From Moricandia arvensis (Eukaryota > Streptophyta > Magnoliopsida > Brassicales > Brassicaceae), in contig CAJHQP010002803.1 of assembly GCA_905132765.1 (NCBI GenBank), positions 1 through 64,000 on the forward strand: a DNA stretch of 64,000 bases, read 5' to 3'. Made by a program: the position numbers and the translations under genes. Shown here piece by piece: positions 23,492-34,937 of this stretch; positions within the stretch are counted from its first letter, which is position 1; each line of letters begins with the position of its first letter. The notes under the pieces were generated by a model that had not been told where the DNA came from, searched no databases, and worked only from the letters and a program-made list of their open reading frames with translations.

Positions 23492-25690
23492 ATGACGATC
23501 CGGAGTTTGATCCAGGAAATGCGGTCTAGACCGCACCGTGTGGTCCACGAAGCAGTTTCAACCACTCCTGGCTCTGACCCTTTTCGATGGTCGGAGCTTC
23601 CTGATGAGCTGCTGAGGGAAATCTTGATTAGAGTTGAGTCGGCGGATGATGGAGACTGGCCGTCGCGGCGAAGCGTGGTGGCTTGCGCCGGTGTCTGCCG
23701 TGTGTGGAGGATGCTCGTGAAGGAGATCGTAGCTGTTCCTGAACTCTCCTCTAAGTTGACTTTCCCAATCTCTCTCAAGCAGGTTCTGTTCTATGTCTAT
23801 TTTGAGTTTTTGTAATGGATTTAGAAACATAAAGTTTGTTCCTTTATCTATTTGTGGAAAGAAAGAGTTTACCCTTTTTAATTGATGCATTCCATTAAAG
23901 TGAAAATTGGTGTTAAAACCCCATAACATATGAAATTGACTTTCCAAATTTCTCTCAGCAGGTTCTGTTCTTTGTTTATGTGTATTTTGAGTGTCTGTAA
24001 TGGAATTAGAAACATAAAGTTTGTTCCTTTATCTATATGTGGAAAGAAAGGTTTACCCTTTTTAACTGATGCATTCCGTTAAAGTGAAAATGGGTGTTGA
24101 ACCTTCTACCCATAACATATGAAATTGACTTTCCCAATCTCTCTCAAGCAGGTTCTGTTTCTCTGTTTATGCGTCTATGTCTATTTTGAGTACATGTAAT
24201 GGAATTAGAAACATAAAGTTTGTTTCTTTATCTATTTGTGGAAAGAAAGGGTTAGCCTTTTTAACTGATGCATTGTATTAAAGTGAAAATGGGGTGTTAA
24301 ATCTTATACCCATAACATATGAAATTCAGCTGCTTTTTGTGATACTTGTTGTGCTAGGAATTGATCATATTTGATGTTTTACGTTTGAAGCTTCAAAGGC
24401 TGTTTAGTACCTTTTGATGATTGATAGGTAGATAAACACACTTTTTTGTTGCTATAGAGCAATGATATTGAACATTGCGACATGCTTTTGAGTCATAAGA
24501 TTTGGTTTTGTTATTCAGTTTATGTTGTTGTTGTTAATGAAAAAAGAGAAGCTGATGGATTTGGTTCTTTTGAATTGTTTATGCAGCCTGGTCCAAGGGG
24601 TTCTCTAGTTCAATGCTTTATAAAACGTAACCGGAATACACAATCATATCATCTCTATCTAGGGTTGACCAACTGTAAAGCCATCTCTGTTCTTCTTCTT
24701 CCGTGTTTAAAATTTCTACTGACGGTTAATAGTTAAGTTTGTTTTCTGGCAGCTTTGACTGATAACGGGAAGTTTCTCCTTGCTGCTTGTAAGCTGAAGC
24801 GTGCAACTTGCACTGATTACATCATCTCTTTGCGCTCAGACGATATGTCAAGGAGAAGTAACGCATATCTCGGCAGAGTCAGGTATGCATATAACACTAT
24901 CTCTTTTGATTATATCATTAACAAGACTATGCTCACCTTAAGAGTGTCCACACACATGAAAGTTGTAGTGGTATGCATATAACAATGTCGCTTGTTGTTA
25001 TTGCAAGATCGAACTTCATTGGAACAAAGTTCACGGTCTTTGAAGGTAATCTAATGCCACAGACTAGAGCATCAAAGATGGTGAAGAGCCGCTCTTCTAA
25101 CCTCATGAAAGTTTCGCCTAGAGTTCCTTCAGGAAGTTACCCCGTTGCTCACATTTCATATGAGTTAAACGTCTTAGGCTCCAGGTAACTTATTTTCACT
25201 AAAGTCTTTTCATTATAATCTTTAGACAGTCTCTTGATCATTATGAACAAACAGGGGACCAAGAAGAATGCGTTGCATAATGGATTCAGTACCTATGAGT
25301 GTCATGAATCCCCAAGGAGCAGCTTCAACACCGTTCTTTAGATCTAACTCAAAACCTATACGCAGCAACAGCGCATCTTGCAGCCACTCAAGCAACAACA
25401 ACTTGAGAGACCCACCACTGGTGCTGAGCAATAAGACTCCACGATGGCACGAGCAGCTACGTTGCTGGTGCTTAAATTTCCATGGTCGAGTCACAGTGGC
25501 CTCTGTCAAGAACTTTCAGCTTGTAGCGGTCAGCGATAGGGAAACAGAGCAGCCATCTGAGAGGATTATACTCCAGTTTGGAAAAGTTGGCAAGGACATG
25601 TTCACCATGGATTATGGATATCCCATTTCTGCGTTTCAAGCTTTTGCTATTTGCCTGAGCAGTTTTGAGACCAGAATCGCATGTGAATGA
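23492..25690 (+). CDS. TULP9: Tubby-like F-box protein, TLP9-like
   Basis: Five exons: 23492-23782, 24587-24674, 24753-24882, 25008-25184 and 25255-25690, giving 373 residues. An F-box at about residues 33-85 (W-S-E-L-P-D-E-L-L-R-E-I-L) should bind the SKP1 part of an SCF ubiquitin ligase. The Tubby domain fills about 98-373 and ends in the family signature F-A-I-C-L-S-S-F-E-T-R-I-A-C-E. It contains K-R-A-T-C-T-D-Y-I-I-S and the phosphoinositide-binding type of barrel, so plasma-membrane tethering is likely. The Arabidopsis gene here is At3g06380 (TLP9), linked to ABA responses in seeds and seedlings (memory). Intron 1 holds two extra copies of the exon 1 end. Confidence 0.93.
23756..24320 (+). 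repeat. Three tandem copies of the TLP9 exon 1/intron 1 junction
   Basis: Blocks of about 180 and 189 bp start at 23756, 23936 and 24125. Each contains TTGACTTTCC...CTCTC(A)AGCAG|GTTCTGTT, that is, the last codons of exon 1 plus the 5' splice site. Copy 3 is identical to the real exon end over this stretch. Candidate donors lie at 23783, 23962 and 24152. Confidence 0.88.
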
Positions 25691-26137
25691 TGAAAGAGAC
25701 CCAAACCTTAAAACACCTTTTTATGTAACTTACTGTTGTGTTCTGTAAATGGTGACATACTTGTGCCTAAATCTCAAGATCGTTGATAGCTTTGTCTGGA
25801 TTTGATTCAGTACCATTATATATTTTCTTTATGTATTTGACGTAATGAAGAATCTTAGTTTCTCGTCAAGATGTTGTAGTATAATCTAAAGTTTCAACTC
25901 TGAAGACATGTAAGATGATCAGAGGAAAAGAAACCTGCTCACATTGCATGGTCCATGAACAGATCTATCTCTGAGTTAAACAAAACAGCATCATCAACAC
26001 CCTGGTATCATTAAGATCTACAAAAGGGTAATTAAACCTTAAAAGTTTAAAGCCAGCCAACATTTCTCAGACTTACTCTTATATTAACTTCATCTACTCG
26101 TTTCATTTACCAAAATAGGGAGAGGTTATATAACTTG

Positions 26138-29100
26138 TTACCATGGAGCTGCTATAGTTTTCTGAAACTCAACCTCCACATCTTCAATTACTTGGCTAAT
26201 CATATCCGTATGTGCCTTCATGTCAGCTATCTTTTTCTCGGCTGCTTCCTTCTTCTTTTTGGCAACTGCATCTTGTCTCTCCAGCTCACAGATTTTGAGT
26301 TTCAGCTCAGCCCTCAATTCTTTTAGCTTGAGACTTGCACTCTCTTCCTCTTTAATGTTGTCCTCCAGACATCTCTGTTCCTCCTCTTTCTTAGCTAGCA
26401 CATCTTTGAGAGACAACACTTTGTTGATTACTGCTTGAGGAGCTTCAACATCGAACCCATGCTTCTCTAGTTCAGCAAAAGAAACACTTAGATCGCTGAG
26501 TTTACTTGTGGAATCATCAAGCTTGAGAACCTTCACTTCATCTAGTAACCCGTAAAAGGTAACCATCATGCCAACCGCTGCCCACTCACGGAAGCTATCG
26601 GATTTAGCTTCAGCTTCAAGCAATGTGCTGAAGTGAGGTCGTTGTGGAACGGATTTGAAACCCTCTGTTGTCTCATAGGTCTTCCAATATGGTGACTTCT
26701 TTGTGAAAGGCAAGTCCATTAGGGTGTCTTTTGCTGGCGTTTCCTCAGTACAAGCAGCAGAATTATTCATCACATTCAAGCTTTGATCAGAGGACAGCTC
26801 TGGATAATAGATCAACACGTGAAAGAACAAAACAAAAATGAACTGTGTTAGTATATAATAAACCAACTTTTGTTGTAAAGGATGCATCTAAGCTACTTCA
26901 AAAGAGAAACTGCTTTAGTGTATTAGAAAGAGTTCCTGACCAGTAGATGAATTTCCTATCCAAGAAGAGATAATCTGATCTACAACTTCACCATCAAGGC
27001 ACATATTTTTACTTGTTGTATCATTCATCTCAGCTGTTGAAACATTGCTATTCCCATCTACAAGTTACACAACCAATGACATGATTAAAATTTGGCAGGA
27101 AACAAAGATACTCAAAACTCATATGGCTAATGCCGATTTACACATACCAGCCTCTTCATTCTGGTTCAAGTGTTGATCTTGTTCCCTTCTCCTTTTCCTA
27201 CTCTTAGCTTCACTATTCTCCTCCTCAGGAGTCTGCATAAAAAAACATCATGCAAAGATAAATAACAATCATGAAGGTTAATATAATAAACACAGTCTAC
27301 CAAACTACCAAGAAACTGAGACTGGTTATATTTTACCTTATGTGGAGTTGAATCATTTCCCAAATCATTCAGATTCATCACTGGCTCAGGTGCCTTCATG
27401 GAGGATGTATTTGCTACAACAGTTTTGGCCTCTGTTTGTTTCAATGGTGTTGCAGTTATGACCATAGACGGGGTTACATATTCTTTCGCTACAAAACATA
27501 CATTATATATCAGATTCATGACGCAGAAATTAAACACAAACACAATGATTCAAAGAAATATCAGATTTTACCTATTGACATTACTTCAGTGGTTATAACC
27601 AAAGGGGTCAATGTATCATCCCTCTCCTTTCCCAATCCTCCAGTGGCCTATTTTTCATGTAACAAAGTTTGTAAAAACAACATCCAAGAAAGTTACTTTT
27701 TGAAAGAGAAGAGAACATTCCAACTCACAGCTAGAGTGTTCTCTTCATTGTCATGTGGATTCAGGGTTTTCTTCATATGATGTGTGGCCTTCTCGTGAGT
27801 TGCTGTTGGCTTAGCACCAGAACAAGAACGCATTGGCTTCTTTGGAGTTTCTTTTACAGTATTTTGCTAGATATGGAAATAACAAAGTTACTTCAATTCA
27901 TACCAATAAAAAACCAAAGAAATTAATGGAACATATTATTATACCTTTTGTCCGCTTTGCATGAGCCTATCTTCCGAACTAGTAGATAAATTTCCTATCC
28001 AAGAAGAGAGAGGCTGATTACCATTGTTGCAGATAGAAGATTTGGCAATAAAAATAGATACCAAAAACTAACATGATTTATACATACCAGTTTCATTAAT
28101 ATCCTTGTGTTGTTCTTGTTCTCTTTGCCTTTTTCTACCAATAGATTCGTTCTTCTCCTCAGGCATCTGCAAAAAGAGAGTAAGAACATCATTTCAAAGA
28201 TAAACAACCATCAAGGAAGATAAGATACCAAAGCTAATCTGATTCCTATTGAAAGCGAGAATGATTATGTTTTAAAACGAAAACTAAATTTTACCTTCTC
28301 TCGAATGGAATCATCTACCAAGCTAATCTGGTTCCTCACTTGTATCAGCGGTGTTGTGGTTGTGACCGCAGGAGTTTTATCACTAATCATAGCATCAGCC
28401 TTCTTCTTCGTTCTCAATTCTACAGTGGCCTCCTATTTTCGATAAACAAAGTTTGTCAAACAACATTAAAAACATAAATGGAAACAAAAGAAATCACTGA
28501 GTATCTATCTAACTCACAGCCACAGTTTCAACTATAGCGAATGGCTTAGGACCAGAACAAGAGTGCATTGTATTCTTGTTTAAGATGTTGGAAGGAGACT
28601 CCCTTACGTGCTTTTGCTGAAAAAAAATGGAAAGGACATAACAGCTTCAGTTTCAAACAAGCAAACCAAAAAATTTACGGAACATTGAAGTACCTTTGAG
28701 TCGTTACGCCAAATCCCATTCTCCCACACCATCAAGGGTCGAAGTTCCGAGTGTTTAAACACATACTCCTCCTTGGTAACTTCTAAACCAACCCAGTAAC
28801 GTTTCTCGGAGAGAATTTTCCTCACCAACCCTTGGCACCATCCAGAACCACGCCACACCTCTACACGTTCCAACAACTCATACTCTCCAACGGAGGAAAA
28901 CGGCAGTGCGGGTCTAACCCGGTGAGCATCAAAAGTTAATGTTGGTGTTGCCTCACCACCAATGCAGCTCAGCTGCTGATTAAAGTCCTTGACAACGAAC
29001 TTAATCTCGTCATCTTCTTCAATCTCTGTAACCAGCAACGCCGGGAACCACGTTTTATCTTTGACAGAACACACTTCCACCATTGCTCCAGAGCAAAACA

Positions 29101-29790
29101 CGGAGTTATCCAGTTCCTTTCAAGGACAGCAAAAAGAAGAGTTAAAACAGTCTAACTCTTAAGATTCACAACAAAAGAAGGGACCTTTAGATGCAACAAA
29201 GGAATTTAAAAAAAAAAAAAACCTTTAACTATTCAAACATAACATGCAACCAAAACAGAGGATAAAGCTTCAACCTTTTTGCAATAAAGCAACAAACTTT
29301 AAGCACACATATAAGCCGATCAAAGACAGAACCCACTTCGATTATGAAACCCTACCTTCTTGTCGGGTACGACCCATTTCCAACCAGTCCAATCAAGATG
29401 AGCTCGCAACTGGTTCCTCTCGAACTCGATGATATCAGGTGGTGAATCGAAGTAAACCAGAAACTTCTCACCCCCACCATCTTCTCCCTTCTTCTTCTTC
29501 AAGATGAAACCAGTCCACCACCCATCTCTGTGATCCGCATCAACCACCGTTCCTTCCTCCAAAACGACGCTGTTTTGCATATCCTCCGGCGGGATCGACC
29601 TGATGAATCTCTGCTCGATGAACTCGGTTAGAGGAGAGAGAGCGTCGTCGCTTAGCAAAGTCGTGTAACGGACACGGAGCTTCTTCCGACCGGACTTGGT
29701 TGGGTTCTCTTCTAACACGGCTCGAAACCATGCGCCTAGGAAGCCTTCTTCTTCCGAACACACTTCGACTTCACAATCCTTTAACATCAT
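26138..29790 (-). CDS. Agenet/Tudor-type protein with C-terminal DUF724 domain
   Basis: Twelve exons on the minus strand: 29790-29356, 29116-28694, 28616-28518, 28432-28295, 28166-28088, 27994-27945, 27866-27729, 27647-27572, 27488-27337, 27232-27148, 27057-26941 and 26799-26138, giving 817 residues. Residues 1-286 hold tandem Agenet (Tudor-like) folds (V-E-V-C-S, W-F-x-A-L, V-V-D-A-D-H-R-D-G-W-W-T-G). The middle is low-complexity with basic K-R-x-R-R-E stretches. Residues about 598-817 form DUF724 with P-H-F and W-A-A-V-G-M-M-V-T-F-Y-G-L-L, ending in a coiled coil. Family members are thought to read chromatin or act in polarised growth; no function is proven here. Exons 3-6 and 7-11 look like duplicates. 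I recall no such gene at this place in Arabidopsis, so it may have moved in. Confidence 0.85.
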
Positions 29791-30060
29791 GTTGGTGCTC
29801 GTTACTCAGAGTAGTGAAGTGGAGAGGAAACCCTAAAAGACGAAAAGGAGAAAAAGCCCGCCTTTATTATCAAAACACACAACTTCCAAGTCCTGTCGTC
29901 ACTGTAAGCCGAGACGTCATATGATTTGACTTCTCTGAGAAATCGATTTTTTATGTTTATTTTTGTTTTCATTTACTCTTTGGCGTGATCAAGAATAACG
30001 AACCCAAAAAAAAAGATATTGGGCCGAGGCCCACTATGAATGTACTTACATTGGTAAAAT
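29791..30060 (-). promoter_or_regulatory. Upstream region of the DUF724 gene with GGCCCA elements
   Basis: About 30018-30034 reads ATTGGGCCGAGGCCCAC, two facing site II (TGGGCC/GGCCCA) motifs typical of promoters active in dividing cells. Regulatory meaning is inferred. Confidence 0.4.
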
Positions 30061-31305
30061 GACATTTTACATTAGGTAACAAATATTAATTGGGCGATTT
30101 GGTGATATAGCATAATCGACCGAATTAATCAATTTTGAAATAGATGTGATGTGAGACTAGAGTCAAGTTTTCAGATTCTTTTTATATTTTCAAAGATCAT
30201 GCCTATATATATATATAGCTCTGAAAGTATTGTACTTAAGGAAAATGTTTACGATTAATTTATAAGCCAAATCTAAATCATATAAGTTCAATCACATAGA
30301 ATCGTACTAGTACTCTATTAGACATGTGAAATGTGATTGATTGTTCCTTCTTGTGGTTCACTAAAGTGTAGTTTCATCAAAGCTTCGCACACTTTTTCAA
30401 ACGAGTTTATAGAGTTGAAATTAAATTTTATTTTATTTCAAAATATATAAAAAAAATGTTACCATTTGAATAAGGAAGATGAACATTAGTTACATAAGAT
30501 TAACAAATTTAAAATTGTTAGATAATTAATAGCTTTCAGGATTTATAAGAAAAGTAACCTAAACATGTAATGGACGTAGACTGAAAACTAAACCCTAGTA
30601 AAACATGGGTGAACCTAAACCTGCAACTTAAAACTATGTCTTAAACACTAAACAAGACCCTACACTCTAAATCATAATCATAAACGCCAAAAAGTAGTCA
30701 ATGATTAGTTAGATTAATGTATACTAATAAATTATCATAAAACTCCATAATATATAATAGTCTTAAACATAAATTGTAATGATAACTATAAGCATAATGT
30801 CAACAACAATAACATAAGAAAATCAATATTGGTTTCTTGTCAGTTTTAGAGATTGACCTATCTGCATATTAATTAACTCATAATAGGTGATTGGTGTCAC
30901 GATTTCTCATGCTAAAGTTTGAAAAATTGAACCCGATCAGAAAATTGATATATATATATATATATATATATATTCCTAATGTTATGCAACTACAATATCT
31001 ACCACATCTTCCACATACTTTATGTATGTGTGTTTTCATTAATTATGAGTAATCAGTGTAGATAGCAAGATTATAAACAGAGATATGAGAGATTCATTGA
31101 TTTAAACTACAAATACAGCCACTGGACAGAAATGCATGCTTATGATCAGTGATCACAAGTTACAACAACACCATGAGATAGAAAGATACACATAACATAA
31201 CGAGCAAACCAAATCAGACACACAATACACACACACACACACACGTGTGAACAAAGCACACGTTAGGATCGATAGGATTTGTCATTGCGCGGTTTAGCAC
31301 TTGTT
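30061..31305. other. Intergenic, AT-rich, with TA and CA microsatellites
   Basis: No gene recognised. Holds (TA)n at about 30949-30973 and (CA)n at about 31226-31244. The end next to 31306 is probably the CASPL1D2 3' UTR. Confidence 0.5.
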
Positions 31306-32470
31306 TCATGTTGTTGTTCTCTTGGACAGAGAGCAAATGGATAAAACTAGAAGCAGAAGAGAAGCAAAGAGAGATAAGGCAAGCGAAGTTGCAATGTAAC
31401 GACAAAACTTGTCGTAGACATTACAAATCTTGTTCCACCCAGTTTCTTCGTTTCCTTTCAACGCTATGTACGCAACTCCTCCCGCTGTTCCCGTCGCAGA
31501 CGCCAAAATCCCCAGCACCACCTGCTCACGTATACATATGTTCCCGAACATAGATCTTCAAAATAGATCTTAAAATATTTTAACCAAATTTTTTTTTTAT
31601 TTTATTTTGAAAATTTCAATATTTTTATCAGAAAATAAGAATTTGTTTACTAACTTTTAATTGAAAAAGTTAAGAATATGTTTTTAGCTTTTTCAGTTAA
31701 AAATTAAGAAACAATTTTTTATTTTTCGCTAGGAACCCCACCTCTAAGAACCTTGTTAATCATGGTCTAAACCTGAGTATATATTAGTTAAACTAAGGGA
31801 TATAAATGTATATTTACATTTTTTAATAAAATTTATTTGATCTTTTTTTTTTACTGATATTTTGGATACAAATTTTTTTTAGGTATATTTTGGTCATTAT
31901 CTCTTTAAATACTCGTAAGTTGATGTGAAAGGTTCAAAGTTACTTGTAAAACAAGTTACCATGTCAAAGGAGGATATGTAAGTGGAGAACTGTGCAGCGA
32001 ACTCAGGTCGTAAGAGTAGAGATATGGAAATAAGGGTTGAGATTAAGGCGTAGAAAGCAGCCACCACAAGAGCCACCACGAAGAATCTGCATGTTTGTAG
32101 TTAATAGTAACGTTAAGATTAAATGAAAAAAGCATATATAATACAAAGTCTTTATAATGATGATATCCAAGATTGAGTTTAGTGTAAAGACGGACATGAA
32201 AGCGGGTGAGTCACTGAACTCGGCGGAGACAGGAGCAGGAGATGGAGCTCCAGGGAGCTTAGTCATCTCGGTCTGGTCGCTAGTCACCATTACTATAAGA
32301 GCGGTCAGTGTGGCTGAGAAAAGCAGAACTCTAATAATGATGTCTATTTTTCGGCAATCTAGGAAACCGGAGGCTGAGGACGGTGGTGGTGGTGGTGGTA
32401 GTGGCTCAGTCGACGTCGGAATCGGTTCAGATTTGCCGGTTTCTGGATCGGGGTTTTCAGTAGAAGCCAT
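31306..32470 (-). CDS. CASP-like four-helix membrane protein, CASPL1D2-like
   Basis: Three exons on the minus strand: 32470-32196, 32086-31960 and 31521-31306, giving 205 residues, normal for this family. A Pro/Ser-rich cytosolic N-tail leads into four membrane helices: I-I-I-R-V-L-L-F-S-A-T-L-T-A-L; F-F-V-V-A-L-V-V-A-A-F-Y-A; V-V-L-G-I-L-A-S-A-T-G-T-A-G-G-V-A-Y; and Y-I-A-T-S-L-A-L-S-L-F-A-S-L-L-L-L. Family signatures are the Arg in helix 1 and the G-W-N-K-I-C-x-V-Y-D-K-F-C-R loop with its two Cys. CASP-like proteins are thought to form plasma-membrane scaffolds that guide local wall modification. Gene order matches At3g06390 (memory). Intron 2 holds a fragment of the TIR element seen at 4.1 kb. 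Confidence 0.9.
31770..31905. mobile_element. Fragment of the small TIR element, in CASPL1D2 intron 2
   Basis: Shares the interior phrase AGGGATATAAATGTATATTTA and the TTTTGGTCATTATCTCTTT type end with the elements at about 4130-4425 and 50970-51253. One end is not recognisable. Confidence 0.4.
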
Positions 32471-34660
32471 CAAATGTATATGTTACAATATGCTAGTGTA
32501 TATTTTACAATAGAGCGAGGTAGTTTATTAAACTGGCTACTATGTGACAATATAATTGTGTATATATAGCCCGGTGATTGTGGTTATCCTCACGCTAAGA
32601 GCAATAGTATGTAATATATACGTGGTATATCTTCTGTGACAAAAAAAAAAAATACAAAATACGTGGTATATCTTAGGCATAATTATTATTTTTATTACAT
32701 TATTTAAAAAAGACATTTAAACATTTGCATGCATTGCGATTAAAAAAGACTATTTTCTTGAACTTTTTTTTTATGCTTATAGAAACTCACATATATTAAT
32801 TTAAATAAAGGAATAACATATATGTATATACATAATGTGGATATATGAATATGTTAGGCGAACCCCAGGAAAGGTTGGTGAAGAAATTGGGAGTGGATAA
32901 TCAATATCAATATGATTAAAACATTAAGAAGTAAAGAAAAGTGGGAGTGGTTAAACAATCATTTGCATAAAACAGGTAATTTTATATGTGCTCTTAGGTA
33001 CTACTTTGCTTTCTATGTAGAATATGTGAATGTTATCTTATCTAATGTAGTTATGTTAAAACATTTAGCTGCAAGATACAAAAGTCTAGTAGCATTAGCA
33101 ACTCTAAATTGTATTATAATGTTTTAACAAGGAGAAAATTTGATCCATGTGACACCTAGACAAAACATAACAAATCTTGTCTTAACAATAACACCAAACT
33201 TTATCTTGTCTTGATTAATACCAAGACATCGTCTAAACCCAAGTCGAGGGACAACAAAAAAAGTCAGACCTAACAATGATAAAATAAGAGCTCTATTAGG
33301 GTTTGTTTATCCACAGTACCGTAATAGCACCTAACATGTTTTAGTATATCCAACTACGCCGAAATTATAATTTGGGCTACGACGAGCAAATACACAAGAA
33401 ACTCGAAGTCTACATGAGTTATCATGTGAGGGAACCTTTGTCAAGCATCTTCATAAATAATAACAATTTGAAGATATGATGATATATATATATTAGCTAC
33501 AAGAGGATTTCTCATGACTTATACAAGGCTTTATTCTTGGTTTTAACCATTGTTTTTCTTCTTCTCAAGGCATTAGAGAAACGAGTTTTTTGGAACAAGG
33601 AAAGATTGTATTGGAATCTTCTCAACCATTATAACATTAATATTGAATTATAGGCATCTCAAATTCATGAAAAGAACATTCAAAGTATCTCATGAATTTA
33701 AAATACTCAACATAGTTAATTTTAATGTCTTTATTTCGTTATATTTTGAAAAACTCACATGGGATATCCTCTTAATTTTTCGCCTTACGTCTTTTAGTGG
33801 ATGCATATGAAGAAGTGGAGCAAAGCTCAAATCTACAATGAGGTGATGGTAATTGTCTAGAATTGATGATGATTTCTTTTCAAGAAGATGTTATAAGACT
33901 ATTTTGTATTAAGTATTTCAGATCCAAGATAGATTATGGTATTAAGATTACAAGTTTCTAATATCATGTTTTTTACAAAAAGTTATAAATGATATATAAT
34001 GCAATTGTTGGAATTTGAAAAGTCGTTATAAAGGCGAGTAACATACCATTTGTAGCAAGTTAAATGTTGATGTTACATACGAAATTCTAACGTAGATAAC
34101 ATACGACTTCTAACCTATTTTACATGGAATCAGAAGCAAGTACACATAACCGAAACCGTATGGAAATGTAGAAACGAGATTTTTGAAAATATTACAAAGT
34201 AGACATGTGTTGGAAGCATATATCTAAATATACACATATATATATATATATATTAAATCTAAAAGAATTTGTAAAATTTATGACTAAAATATATGATTTA
34301 AATTAAAAAAAACATTTATTGGACAGAAATAAGCAGTTATGATATTCTGTAATTAGATTATTCTTTATTCACTTTCAACCTTTTTTGAAAATAAAAAAAG
34401 CATCCAATGTAATACCATATTTTCGATTAAATATAATTTAACATTCATTAAGAAAAACTAGTATATCGCCTCTAATAAGTTAAGTGATAAATGTCACATT
34501 ACATTCCTTATCTCAATAACACCTAACATGTTTTAGAGTCTATATTCAAATGAACCAAAGCAGATAGATTGCATCTACAATGTGGAACACACTAATGAAT
34601 CAAATTATACAAAAAAATTCAAAGTTTTTTTTTATGGAAGGAACATCTTCAGTCATTGGT
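32471..34660. other. Intergenic between CASPL1D2 and CHR11
   Basis: AT-rich with a TA run near 34230-34252. No open frame with a recognisable signature. Confidence 0.5.
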
Positions 34661-34937
34661 AACAAATTTCTTGAATTAATGTAGGGCCTTACTCGGCCCA
34701 ATAAGCCTATCCACTCATTATTATCAATCCCAGAGCGGGAACTTTCCAAAACCCTATTCATCACGTGGCGCGTAAATATAATTCGATGAAAGCAACGTTT
34801 GGTACATCGTAGCCGTTGGATTGAATGGTTATAAAGTAACTCCTGAAAATCATTTACTTTACCCCCTCTCACTTCATCGTCGTGTGTTGCTGCTTTACCC
34901 TTTACCCTAACTCTCGATCTCTCACAGAGGCGAAACC
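34661..34937 (+). promoter_or_regulatory. CHR11 promoter and leader
   Basis: Site II-type motifs GGGCC and GGCCCA lie at about 34683-34701, and a short C/T-rich leader precedes the ATG at 34938. No clear TATA box, as is common for housekeeping genes. Inferred. Confidence 0.4.

Noticed and set aside
32157..32513. Glycine-rich plus-strand frame
   Set aside because: Antisense of the Pro-rich N-tail of the CASP-like gene.
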